A stretch of 64,000 nucleotides of DNA, taken from contig NZ_ABOX02000010.1 of NCBI RefSeq assembly GCF_000172555.1, positions 124,001 to 188,000 on the forward strand, in the 5' to 3' direction. Position 1 is the stretch's first letter. Each line of letters opens with the position of its first letter. A program made the position numbers and the translations under genes. The notes below the pieces were generated by a model. The model made no database searches. It was not told the DNA's origin and was given only the letters and a program-made list of their open reading frames with translations. Origin of the DNA: Pedosphaera parvula Ellin514. Lineage in GTDB: Bacteria > Verrucomicrobiota > Verrucomicrobiia > Limisphaerales > Pedosphaeraceae. Below are positions 14,089 through 22,850 of the stretch, one piece after another.

Positions 14089-15279
14089 TTAAACGACCAC
14101 GTCACTCACACGACCGGCACCGATCGTGCGTCCACCCTCACGGATGGCGAAACGTTGTCCTTTTTCCATGGCGACCGGGGCAATAAGCTCGATTTCAACC
14201 GAAACGTTATCACCAGGCATCACCATTTCAACTCCCTCAGGCAAGGTCACATTTCCAGTGACATCGCTGGTGCGGAAGTAAAACTGAGGACGATATTTGT
14301 TGAAGAACGGAGTATGACGACCACCCTCTTCTTTGGAGAGCACATATACTTCAGCCTTGAACTTGGTATGGGGCTTAATTGTGCCTGGCTTGGCCAAAAC
14401 CATGCCACGCTCAACTTCTTCCTTCTTGGTGCCGCGCAAAAGCACGCCAACGTTGTCACCAGCACTGGCCTTATCCAACAGCTTACGGAACATTTCAATG
14501 TCAGTTGCTGTGGTCTTGCGAGTCTCGCCAAGTCCTATGATTTCAACTTCGGTCATACGATTCAACTCACCGCGTTCAACGCGACCAGTCACCACGGTTC
14601 CACGACCTTCAATGTTGAATACGTCTTCGATGCACATCAAGAACGGCTTGTCGACTTCGCGAGTCGGCAGCGGAATAAAGGCATCAACAGCGTCCAACAA
14701 GTCCTGGATAGCCTTCTCACCTTCAGGCTTCGCAGCCATGGCGGCAGTGGCGCTACCACGAACAACCGGGGTCTTGTCGCCTGGGAATTGATACTTGTTC
14801 AACAAGTCACGAATTTCCATTTCGACGAGATCCAACAATTCCGGATCATCAACGAGGTCAACCTTGTTCAAAAAGACCACGATTGCAGGCACACCGACCT
14901 GACGAGCCAACAGAATGTGCTCGCGGGTCTGAGGCATGGGACCATCAGCAGCGCTGACCACCAGAATGGCACCGTCCATCTGCGCAGCACCGGTGATCAT
15001 GTTCTTTACATAATCAGCGTGTCCAGGGCAGTCAACGTGAGCGTAGTGACGGGTGGCGCTTTCGTATTCCACGTGAGAAACAGCAATGGTTACTGTCTTG
15101 GTTTCATCGCGCACAGTTCCGCCCTTAGTGATTTCAGCGTAGGAGATTTTCGGAGCCAAACCTTTGCGGTTTTGCACTTCCACGATGGCGGCAGTAAGAG
15201 TGGATTTACCATGGTCAACGTGACCAATCGTTCCGACGTTGACGTGCGGTTTCGTTCTATTGAAATTTTCTTTTGCCAT
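14089..15279 (-). CDS. tuf: Elongation factor Tu with diverged switch I
   Basis: EF-Tu delivers aminoacyl-tRNA to the ribosome as a GTP complex. The 396-residue protein has the P-loop GHVDHGKS (19-26), [12 protein letters not shown] (83-94), NKVD, and domains 2 and 3 at normal length. The segment before switch I is unusual. Residues 46-66 read [20 protein letters not shown] where most bacteria have the PEE(K/R)ARGITI block. The Mg-coordinating threonine is kept in VTI, but the RGI part is replaced. A strong AGGAG lies 9 nt before the ATG (15288-15292). It is probably co-transcribed with the upstream tRNA-Thr, as tufB is with thrT in E. coli. Confidence 0.97.
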   Translation of the reverse strand: MAKENFNRTKPHVNVGTIGHVDHGKSTLTAAIVEVQNRKGLAPKISYAEITKGGTVRDETKTVTIAVSHVEYESATRHYAHVDCPGHADYVKNMITGAAQMDGAILVVSAADGPMPQTREHILLARQVGVPAIVVFLNKVDLVDDPELLDLVEMEIRDLLNKYQFPGDKTPVVRGSATAAMAAKPEGEKAIQDLLDAVDAFIPLPTREVDKPFLMCIEDVFNIEGRGTVVTGRVERGELNRMTEVEIIGLGETRKTTATDIEMFRKLLDKASAGDNVGVLLRGTKKEEVERGMVLAKPGTIKPHTKFKAEVYVLSKEEGGRHTPFFNKYRPQFYFRTSDVTGNVTLPEGVEMVMPGDNVSVEIELIAPVAMEKGQRFAIREGGRTIGAGRVSDVVV

Positions 15280-15333
15280 TACTCGATCTCCTGGTGTTAT
15301 TTTTTACTTTTCTCTATTCAGCTTCTATTTAAA

Positions 15334-15409
15334 TGGAGCCCATGATCAGGATTGAACTGATGACCTCGTCCTTACCAAGGACGTGCTCTGCCAACTGAGC
15401 TACATGGGC
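15334..15409 (-). tRNA. tRNA-Thr (anticodon GGT)
   Basis: The 76-nt minus-strand cloverleaf has acceptor GCCCATG/CATGGGC, discriminator T and an encoded CCA. The anticodon stem-loop has loop TTGGTAA (anticodon GGT). It lies 54 nt upstream of tuf. Confidence 0.94.
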
Positions 15410-15424
15410 ATGGCCATAAATGAC

Positions 15425-15453
15425 CTTATAATCCTGACACACAAAAGCGACAA
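15425..15453 (-). promoter_or_regulatory. Putative promoter of tRNA-Thr-tuf
   Basis: On the minus strand TTGTCG (15448-15453) and TATAAG (15425-15430) are separated by exactly 17 bp. The -10 ends 15 nt before the first base of tRNA-Thr, so transcription would start about 9 nt upstream of the tRNA. Confidence 0.55.
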
Positions 15454-15594
15454 AAAACCATTCCCCAAGCTTTATTACCGAAAAAACTTGCCGGGGCTAT
15501 GATTTTTTTCGTCTTACGGCCCAATGACTGAAATCGAAATTACTTGGGGTAATAACGACTGTCAATCGCTTTTTCATCACTTCTGTGCACTTTT

Positions 15595-16584
15595 TTAGTC
15601 CTTTTCTTTGTTCTTAGAAGAGGAAGCTCGCCGCCACTCGGTTTTTGGGGGTTCTGGCAACCCTTGCGCGCGCAAGGCCGTGCGAAAATGCATCTTAGCC
15701 ACTTTCGTCAATTCCTCACTCCCATAACGGCTGACAAATTCTTTTGCTGCTTTGTCAACCAGAACAGAAGCCCCCTTGGGAAACCCCATTCCATACTGCT
15801 TTTCCAAAGTCCCTAGTCGGCTCACGAACTCATCTCTGGCTAAAATGGAAGCCGCTGCGACTGCTATATCCTCTTCCGCTTTATGCCTTTGCACCAACTC
15901 AACTTGCCGGCCCAAGTTCATTAACGCCTTCGCCACAGTATCTTTGCTCGCAGCAAATTGGTCGCTAATCGCCCGAATCGGAGGCGGTTTCATCATTTGC
16001 TGCCGTCCCATTAAATTCTCGATCACCCGTGCGTGCCCCCAAGCCAAAAGGGTATTTACACTCCTCATTTTCGCATAAAGCCTATTATATGCCTCATTTC
16101 CGATTGGCACCACAGTCGTCACACAGCCGGGGGTTTCGCGGATGAGTTCGGCCAGCTCCCGGATCTTCTTATCACTGGAAATGTTCTTTGAATCGCGAAT
16201 CCCCGCCTCTTTCCATGCCCTCACGACCGATTCATTTACATACACCCCTGCCACGCACAAAGGCCCAAAAAAATCACCCTTGCCACTTTCGTCCACACCC
16301 AATCTGGGCGCCAGCAACTCAGGATTCAGCACCTCCTCGTAACCCAGCTTGGCCTCCTGTAAAATTTCAGGTTCCAGCACAAACTCAATGAAATCCTGCG
16401 TCCCCTTCCCCTGCAAAACGAGCTTCCCACTCTCGTAGAAAACCACATTGAGATCCTTTTTGGCCCCGGCAAATCGCGCGTACGGCACTTCCCGAAGTTC
16501 GAAGTCATGTGACTTCAAATAAACCTCGAGCGCCTTCGCTTGAGCATCGGTTAATTTGCAGGTATGACTGGTAATTGGTTTCAC
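15595..16584 (-). CDS. rnhC: Ribonuclease HIII
   Basis: RNase HIII cleaves the RNA strand of RNA/DNA hybrids in the cytosol. The 329-residue protein has an N-terminal TBP-like substrate-binding domain (about 1-85) and then the catalytic RNase H2-fold domain starting at GVDESGKGDFFGPL. The DESGKGD signature (Asp98, Glu99) separates HIII from HII. The basic, disordered-looking tail SSSKNKEKD is not part of the fold. The gene is divergent from mutY and the two starts overlap by about 21 nt if mutY uses its first ATG. Confidence 0.93.
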   Translation of the reverse strand: MKPITSHTCKLTDAQAKALEVYLKSHDFELREVPYARFAGAKKDLNVVFYESGKLVLQGKGTQDFIEFVLEPEILQEAKLGYEEVLNPELLAPRLGVDESGKGDFFGPLCVAGVYVNESVVRAWKEAGIRDSKNISSDKKIRELAELIRETPGCVTTVVPIGNEAYNRLYAKMRSVNTLLAWGHARVIENLMGRQQMMKPPPIRAISDQFAASKDTVAKALMNLGRQVELVQRHKAEEDIAVAAASILARDEFVSRLGTLEKQYGMGFPKGASVLVDKAAKEFVSRYGSEELTKVAKMHFRTALRAQGLPEPPKTEWRRASSSKNKEKD

Positions 16585-17769
16585 AGCGTTGTGTCATCCT
16601 ATGGGTTTGCCTTAATCTTCGCAACTGTGAGCAGCAAAAGTGTCCGCCGCGCTAAACCGAATGTCGAGCCCAAGCCTTCCCAAAAGGATTTGAAGATCCA
16701 CGCCCTCGCCTCCGCCCTGCTCCACTGGTTTTCACAAAGCGCTCGCGACCTCCCATGGCGCCGCACCCGCGATCCCTACGCCATCTGGGTTTCTGAAATC
16801 ATGCTCCAACAAACCCAGGTCAAAACCGTCATCCCCTACTGGGAACATTGGATGCAAAACCTGCCCACCATCCAATCTCTCGCCGAAGCCGCTCCCGAAC
16901 GCATCCACAAACTCTGGGAAGGCCTCGGTTACTACACCCGCGTTCGCAATATGCAACAAGCTGCGCAGGAAATCATGTCCCGGCACGACGGCTCATTCCC
17001 GAGCGACTTCGATTCCATTCTCGCTCTCAAAGGCATCGGACGCTACACCGCCGGCGCCATTGCCAGCATTGCCTTTAATCAACCCAAGCCTCTCCTCGAC
17101 GGCAATGTCATCCGCGTCCTCACCCGACTTTTTGGCATCGCAGAAAATCCCCGTGACAAAATCACCAACGAACAACTCTGGTCCCTCGCCGAAGCTCTCG
17201 TCGTCTCTGCAAGCAATTCAAATAATAACAAGTCTCACCCCTCAGCCTGCTCTCATTTAAATCAATCCCTGATGGAACTCGGCGCTCTGATCTGCACCCC
17301 ACGCCAACCGCAATGTCTCATCTGTCCCGTGCGTCAAGATTGCATCGCCCACCACACTGGCAAAGTCGAATCGCTTCCCAACCTCGGCGAACGCACTGCC
17401 GCAACCCAACGAAAATTCTTCGCCTTCGTTATCGAACATCAACACCGCTTCCTCGTCACCCAACGCCCCGCCGGTGTCGTCAATGCACACCTCTGGGAAT
17501 TCCCCAACCTCGAAGTAAACCCCGACCTCCCTCATCCCACCCCGGCCACACAAATCGATCCTCTTCGCCTTACTTTACACTCCCCCACTCCACTCTGCAC
17601 CATCAAGCACACCATCACCCGCTACCGCATCACACTCCAAGTCTTTCGCGCCACCCTCGCCAATCCAGACACTCAAACCCATTTACCTACTCAATGGAAG
17701 ACCCTCGCCGAACTCCACCAACTCCCCTTCCCCAGCGCCCACAAAAAAATTCTGAAGAAACTCGGCTGA
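16564..17769 (+). CDS. mutY: A/G-specific adenine glycosylase
   Basis: MutY removes adenine mispaired with 8-oxoguanine. From the first ATG the frame gives 401 residues. The catalytic Glu lies in [10 protein letters not shown] (about residue 78), the helix-hairpin-helix is [18 protein letters not shown], the catalytic Asp follows in [14 protein letters not shown], and four cysteines ([17 protein letters not shown]) form the 4Fe-4S site. The C-terminal ~120 residues match the NUDIX-like 8-oxoG recognition domain. The start is uncertain: the ATG at 16564 lies inside the divergent rnhC start, and a GTG at 16627 would give 380 residues and leave all motifs intact. Confidence 0.93.
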   Translation: MTGNWFHSVVSSYGFALIFATVSSKSVRRAKPNVEPKPSQKDLKIHALASALLHWFSQSARDLPWRRTRDPYAIWVSEIMLQQTQVKTVIPYWEHWMQNLPTIQSLAEAAPERIHKLWEGLGYYTRVRNMQQAAQEIMSRHDGSFPSDFDSILALKGIGRYTAGAIASIAFNQPKPLLDGNVIRVLTRLFGIAENPRDKITNEQLWSLAEALVVSASNSNNNKSHPSACSHLNQSLMELGALICTPRQPQCLICPVRQDCIAHHTGKVESLPNLGERTAATQRKFFAFVIEHQHRFLVTQRPAGVVNAHLWEFPNLEVNPDLPHPTPATQIDPLRLTLHSPTPLCTIKHTITRYRITLQVFRATLANPDTQTHLPTQWKTLAELHQLPFPSAHKKILKKLG

Positions 17770-17914
17770 CCTCTCAATTCCACTTGGCTCCCCCAAAACC
17801 CTCCTTCCCCGCACTTGCCACCCGCCACCCACATCGTCTATCTTCCCTCAACCAATTGACCTCTGGGAAACAGGGTATCCGCAGAAATCAGCTTTTAACC
17901 GAAAGGGTTTACTT

Positions 17915-18715
17915 ATGATCACTCGACGCCACGCTCTCAAAACCACCGCCATCGCCACCGCCGCCTGTGCCACCATCCTCCCCGCACTTGCCGCCGACAC
18001 CAACACCCCCATCGCCGCCGTCCCCACCAGCACCGCCCCCTTCACCCTCCCGCCATTGCCGTACGCCTTCGACGCCCTCGAACCCCACATCGACGCGAAG
18101 ACAATGGAAATCCATCACGACAAACACCACGGAGCCTACGTCACCAATCTCAACAAAGCCCTCGCCGGCCACCCCGACCTCGAGAAAAAATCTCTCGAAG
18201 AACTCCTCAATAATCCTCACGCCCTCCCCGAAACCGTCCGCACCGCCATCCAAAACAACGGCGGCGGCCACTACAACCATTCCCTCTTCTGGCAAATGCT
18301 CAGCAAAAACGGTGGCGGCGAACCCAAAGGCGAACTCGCCCGGGCCATCGACAAATACTTTATGAACTTCACCGGCTTCAAAGACGAACTCACCAAGTCC
18401 GCCCTCGGACGCTTCGGCAGCGGCTGGGCCTGGCTCGTCATCGGAACAGACAAACATCTCTCCATCCTCTCCACCGCCAACCAGGACACCCCCATCTCCC
18501 TCGGCCTCGGCGCACCCGGCACCACCGCCGGTGCCGACGCCCTCAAGGGCCGCTACGGGACCAACCTCACCCACACCCCGCTCCTCGGCATCGACGTCTG
18601 GGAACACGCCTACTATTTGAAATACCAAAACCGCCGACCCGACTACGTCGCCGCCTTCTTCAACATCATCAACTGGGACTACGTCACCGACCGCTACCAA
18701 AAACTCGCCAGCTAA
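17915..18715 (+). CDS. Tat-exported Mn/Fe superoxide dismutase
   Basis: The enzyme dismutes superoxide. The 266-residue protein has all four metal ligands of the Fe/Mn family: His67 ([12 protein letters not shown]), His122 (NHSLFW), Asp227 and His231 ([19 protein letters not shown]). GSGWAWLV is also present. The sequence resembles the Mn type more than the Fe type. Unlike the usual cytosolic ~200-residue enzyme, it begins [20 protein letters not shown], a twin-arginine signal ending near LPALAAD, followed by a Pro/Ala linker. Export of the folded, metal-loaded enzyme is therefore inferred. A UUCG-capped hairpin follows the gene. Confidence 0.94.
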   Translation: MITRRHALKTTAIATAACATILPALAADTNTPIAAVPTSTAPFTLPPLPYAFDALEPHIDAKTMEIHHDKHHGAYVTNLNKALAGHPDLEKKSLEELLNNPHALPETVRTAIQNNGGGHYNHSLFWQMLSKNGGGEPKGELARAIDKYFMNFTGFKDELTKSALGRFGSGWAWLVIGTDKHLSILSTANQDTPISLGLGAPGTTAGADALKGRYGTNLTHTPLLGIDVWEHAYYLKYQNRRPDYVAAFFNIINWDYVTDRYQKLAS

Positions 18716-18740
18716 TCACAACCACCCTTTTGGCTCGATA

Positions 18741-18762
18741 GGGCGGACTTCGGTGCCCGCCC
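18741..18762 (+). other. Hairpin with TTCG loop downstream of the sod gene
   Basis: GGGCGG-AC, loop TTCG and GT-(GC)-CCGCCC form a stable stem with a 2-nt bulge, 25 nt after the sod stop. No T-run follows, so it may be a transcript 3' end stabiliser and not a full terminator. Confidence 0.4.
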
Positions 18763-18805
18763 AACTTCGCCTCCATACGCGCACGCGCCCCACAATCCCA
18801 ATCCC

Positions 18806-19034
18806 ACCGCCAGGCACGTTCTCTCGCGTAGGAGACGACGTGAGGAGTCTCTAACCTTGCTTCGCGATCCCCTTCGCGCACGCGACCCACGACTCCATCC
18901 AACCGCCAGGCCTCAATACCGCGTAGCATCCGGTGTGAGCCGGATCACATTTCTCCCCATGCAATCGCACTCATCCAACTCACCCTTTCCATTCAAAATT
19001 CAAAATCGCCATTCGAAATTTTCTGCGTCCGTCC
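18806..19034. repeat. Direct repeat, ~229 bp, copy 1
   Basis: This copy nearly matches 19119-19348, offset by 313 bp. Both run from ACCGCCAGGCACGTTCTC to CTGC(G/A)TCCGTCC. A short core, CGCGCACGCGACCCACGACT, occurs within each copy and again just upstream at 19092; a weaker version is at 18778. No coding frame is conserved between the copies. Confidence 0.85.
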
Positions 19035-19118
19035 ACACGCCACACGCCGAAAACACGGCCCACGATCTAACCACTCCCCTCACCCCAACCCGCGCACGCG
19101 ACCCACGACTTCCATCCA

Positions 19119-19348
19119 ACCGCCAGGCACGTTCTCTCGCGTAGGAGACGACGTGAGGAGTCTCTAACCTTGCTTCGCGATCCCCTTCGCGCACGCGACC
19201 CACGACTCCATCCCACCGCCAGGCCTCAATACCCCGTAGCATCCCGGTGTGAGCCGGATCACATTTCTCCCCAGGCAATCACACTCAACCAACTCACCCT
19301 TTCCATTCAAAACTCAAAAATCGCCATTCGAATTTTCTGCATCCGTCC
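19119..19348. repeat. Direct repeat, ~229 bp, copy 2
   Basis: This is the second copy of the 18806-19034 repeat and differs by scattered substitutions and 1-nt indels. Together with the 183-bp array it fills the gene-free stretch from 18716 to 20186. Apart from these repeats I see nothing coding there. Confidence 0.85.
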
Positions 19349-19388
19349 CCTCCGTCCTCCAACATTCCCAACAATTCCCCTCTCCGCC

Positions 19389-19950
19389 TCGTCCCCCGAG
19401 GCGCTATAGAAAGGGCTGAAAGCCCGCCCACGTTACAGCCCGGGGTGAAGCACTGGTGTCTACAGTGCTGAGCCCCGGGTAATGGTTGTTTCGAACACCT
19501 TCGGCCCCACACGCCAACCTGCTCCTCCCGGCCCAACCGAAGGATTCCACCACGCCAAAATCCCCTCCAACCTCGCCCCCGAGGCTCTATGGAAAGGGCT
19601 GAAAGCCCGCCCACGTTACAGCCCGGGGTGAAGCACTGGTCTTTACAGTGCTGAGCCCCGGGTAATGGTTGTTTCGAACACCTTCGGCCCCACACGCCAA
19701 CCTGCTCCTCCCACTCCAACCGAAGGATTCCACCACCCCAAAATCCCCTCCAGCCTCGCCCCAGAGGCTCTATGGAAAGGGCTGAAAGCCCGCCCACGTT
19801 ATAGCCCGGGGTGAAGCACTGGTCTCTACAGTGCTGAGCCCCGGGTAATGATTGTTTTGAACACCTTCGGCCCCACACGCCAACCTGCTCCTCCCAGCCC
19901 AACCGAAGGATTCCACCACGCCAAAATCCCCTCTCCAACCTCGTCCCCCG
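19389..19950. repeat. Three tandem 183-bp units with conserved hairpins
   Basis: The motif AAAGGGCTGAAAGCCCG starts at 19410, 19593 and 19776, so the period is exactly 183 bp. Each unit holds a small hairpin (GGGCT-GAA-AGCCC) and a larger two-part stem. In unit 1 CCCGGGG (19439-19445) pairs with CCCCGGG (19473-19479), and AGCACTG (19449-19455) with CAGTGCT (19463-19469). Changes between units fall mostly in loops and spacers. A shorter, diverged version is at 59271-59340. Confidence 0.92.
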
Positions 19951-20186
19951 TAGCCGCCGAGCAACGGAAGGCGGAGCATCTTCATTCGAAATTCGAAACT
20001 CGCCATCCGCCGCGCCCACACATCTTCCATCCTATTTTTTAATGTCCTCGCTGCCCTTCGAGTCCCGTTCAAAAAATCGGATGCTGCGCGGGGTTGGTGT
20101 TGACAATGCTGGCAAAATAGCATTCCTCTATACAAAAGTAGTTGAAAACCATGCGCCGCGCGTGTGTAGTCAGCGGAGGATCATTC

Positions 20187-22652
20187 ATGATGAAACATTT
20201 ATTCGCAGGCCTTTTTTTCGCCTGCACCCTGGCAATTGCCCGGTCTCAGACACTTCAACCGGAGCCCGTGTTTGCATTCGTTGGCACCAATGGACTAACT
20301 CCGCAAGGCGACCTGGTGCAGGCTGCGGATGGCAATTTTTACGGCACAACGTCGCAAGGGGGCACCAATGGCTATGGGACGGTTTTTAAGTTCACTCCCT
20401 TTACTGGTGCTTTGACCACGTTGGTCTCTTTCAATGGCACCAATGGCTCCTATCCCCGCTCCGGGCTGACGTTGGGAAACGACGGCAATCTCTACGGCAC
20501 GACCTATGACGGGGGGACAAATAACGCGGGAACAGTGTTTCGAGTGACGACCAGCGGCACGCTGGTGACTCTGTTTAATTTCTACGGATGGGAGTCTGGC
20601 CAGAGTCCCAATGGCCTCGTTCTGGGGGCAGATGGCAACTTTTACGGGACGACATACTGGGGTGGCTTTGACGGCGAAAATTACGTCAATTTTGGCACGG
20701 TGTTTAAAATCACCCCCGGCGGGGTTTTGACCACGCTGACATCATTCGCTGGCACGAATGGAGACAATCCTGCCGGTGATTCGAAGTTGACCTTTGGATA
20801 TGACGGCAATCTGTATGGCGTGACCTATCGCGGCGGTGCCAGCAATTACGGAACAGTATTTAAAATTACGCCGAACGGAACATTGACTTCACTGGTCTCC
20901 TTCAACAACACCAATGGGGCATATCCACGTTCCGGACTGGCGCTGGGCAAGGACGGGCAACTTTACGGCACCACTTCTCATGGCGGCCCCGGTGATTTTG
21001 GAACAATCTTCAAGGTAACCACGAATGGAGCATTAACGACACTATTCTACTTCAATAATTCGAATGGCGCGTATCCGGTGGGGCCCCTGACGCTCTCAAC
21101 CAACGGAAATTTCTATGGAACGACGGCGGGGGGAGGGAGCATCGGCCGTGGTACAATGTTCCAAATCACGACCAATGGGGCGATGACTTCTCTGCTTTCG
21201 TTTAATATGACGATCGGGGCATCGCCCAACAGCCGGTTGACCCTGGCTAGCGACGGCAACTTTTATAGCACGGCCCCTGGTGGCGGCCTTGGCGGCTATG
21301 GACTCGTCTTTGAAGTGACCACAAACGGGGGTCTGTCGACGTTGAAATCTTTTGTCTGCAACGGAGCCAATCCCAATGCGGCGTTGACGGTTGGAACAGA
21401 CGGGAATTTCTATGGAACAACCTCAGCCGGCGGCGACGCTGGAGGTTGGGGAACAATCTTTCGAGTCAAAAAAACGGATAACTCGTTTACCACACTGCTG
21501 AATTTCGGCGGCCTGAACGGCGGAACTCCTTATTCCGGATTGACTCTCGGCAGCAGCGGCGAGTTTTACGGAACGACGTATCAAGGCGGCATCAGCAATT
21601 ATGGCACGATATTCAAATATACAACGAACAAAGGGCAGACGATGCTTGCCACGTTTTACTCAACCAATGGAGCGAATCCCTATGCCGGCCTGATTTTCGG
21701 AGGTGACGGAAACCTTTACGGCACGACCTATCGAGGCGGGGCCAGCAACCTGGGAACAGTTTTCAAAGTCACCACCAACGGATTATTGACCGTCATCGCC
21801 TCCTTCAGCAACACCAATGGAGCCAATCCACGCGCAGCATTGACCTTGGGCAATGATGGCGCGTTTTACGGCACGACGGAAAATGGCGGAACGAATGGTG
21901 GTTGGGGAACCGTGTATAAAGTGACGACTAATGGCGTATTAACCTCACTGGTTTCGTTCGATGACAATACCAACGGGGCCGCTCCGTATGGCGCGTTGGT
22001 CCTCGGTAGCGATGGTAATTTCTATGGTACCACGTCAGGCTATAGTTCTGACGGGACCGTGTTTCGTGTTACACCCGCGGGTATAATTACCACGTTGCAT
22101 GATCTCGACTCTTATTACGATGGTTCTGCTCCGTACGCGGGTTTGACGCCCTGGGTCGATGGGTGTTTCTACGGTACGACTACATGGGGCGGTTACAACG
22201 GTGGCGGGACCATTTTCAAAATAACGCCCAGCGGCCAGTTCACATCGGTTGCGAATTTCAATTTAGCGGATGACTCGGCAGAGTATAGCTTCTATCCGAG
22301 CGGATACTATGCAAATGCGGCGTTAACTCCCGGTGGCGATGGCAATTTTTACGGCACAGCGACGGACGGGGGTATTGGCGGACTGGGAACCGTTTTCCGC
22401 ATGAGTAACCTGCCACTCCTCCCGCCCGGCGGCATTATTTCAAGCGTTCGGACCAGTGGTTCCAATCCTCGAACCGCTACGCTCACGTGGCTGGGAATGA
22501 CGAATACTCCATACATTCTCCAGTACACCACGAACCTGACCACCGGGCTGTGGCTCAACCTCTCCACCAACTTCTCGGACAACACCGGAGCCTGGACGAA
22601 TGTCGATGCAACCGCAACAAACTCGCAAAGATTCTATCGGCTGAAACATTGA
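20187..22652 (+). CDS. GloVer tandem-repeat secreted protein
   Basis: The 821-residue product has 14 tandem units of about 50 residues. Their consensus is roughly SFNGTNGAYP..GLTLG.DGN(F/L)YGTT..GG....GTVFK.T.NG.L(T)TL. This is the GloVer repeat, named for Verrucomicrobia, and probably folds as a propeller-like surface structure; its function is unknown. I chose the ATG at 20187 because GGAGG lies 7 nt before it and it gives a clean signal peptide (MMKHLFAGLFFACTLAIARS). The C-terminal ~80 residues (TATLTWLGMTNTPYILQYTT onward, ending FYRLKH) form a small beta-sandwich-like tail common in secreted proteins of this group. Confidence 0.85.
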   Translation: MMKHLFAGLFFACTLAIARSQTLQPEPVFAFVGTNGLTPQGDLVQAADGNFYGTTSQGGTNGYGTVFKFTPFTGALTTLVSFNGTNGSYPRSGLTLGNDGNLYGTTYDGGTNNAGTVFRVTTSGTLVTLFNFYGWESGQSPNGLVLGADGNFYGTTYWGGFDGENYVNFGTVFKITPGGVLTTLTSFAGTNGDNPAGDSKLTFGYDGNLYGVTYRGGASNYGTVFKITPNGTLTSLVSFNNTNGAYPRSGLALGKDGQLYGTTSHGGPGDFGTIFKVTTNGALTTLFYFNNSNGAYPVGPLTLSTNGNFYGTTAGGGSIGRGTMFQITTNGAMTSLLSFNMTIGASPNSRLTLASDGNFYSTAPGGGLGGYGLVFEVTTNGGLSTLKSFVCNGANPNAALTVGTDGNFYGTTSAGGDAGGWGTIFRVKKTDNSFTTLLNFGGLNGGTPYSGLTLGSSGEFYGTTYQGGISNYGTIFKYTTNKGQTMLATFYSTNGANPYAGLIFGGDGNLYGTTYRGGASNLGTVFKVTTNGLLTVIASFSNTNGANPRAALTLGNDGAFYGTTENGGTNGGWGTVYKVTTNGVLTSLVSFDDNTNGAAPYGALVLGSDGNFYGTTSGYSSDGTVFRVTPAGIITTLHDLDSYYDGSAPYAGLTPWVDGCFYGTTTWGGYNGGGTIFKITPSGQFTSVANFNLADDSAEYSFYPSGYYANAALTPGGDGNFYGTATDGGIGGLGTVFRMSNLPLLPPGGIISSVRTSGSNPRTATLTWLGMTNTPYILQYTTNLTTGLWLNLSTNFSDNTGAWTNVDATATNSQRFYRLKH

Positions 22653-22850
22653 ACCCTTTATCCGCTCGACACATTTTGCTACAACGCTGCTTAACTACTG
22701 TCCAGGTTAGCTGAAAAGAAGTGGCCTTCGGATTCCCTTCGAAAAAGGGCTTGCTCCAGAAACGAAAGGAAAAGGCCAAACCAAAGTAATGACACTCACC
22801 GTGCGCACCGCCGCAACCCCCGTCCCACCCTCCAAATTATCCATTCCCCC

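Noticed and set aside
14002-15345. Long plus-strand frame (447 codons) over tuf
   Set aside because: It is the mirror of the strongly biased EF-Tu gene; the protein has no recognisable motif.
15462-15549. CCCCAAG...CTTGGGG inverted repeat around the end of rnhC
   Set aside because: The arms are about 75 nt apart with a weak loop, so I do not claim a terminator.
17909-18700. 263-codon minus-strand frame over sod
   Set aside because: It is Gly/Val-rich, without motifs, and antiparallel to a clear SOD.
19389-19950. Possible CRISPR array in the tandem repeat
   Set aside because: Units are 183 bp and repeated almost fully; there are no short repeats with unique 30-40 nt spacers and no cas genes.
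22781-22800. Short match between 22781-22800 and 29616-29636 (CCAAACCAAANTAATGAC)
   Set aside because: Too short, with no shared structure or flanking similarity, to call a repeat family from two sites.
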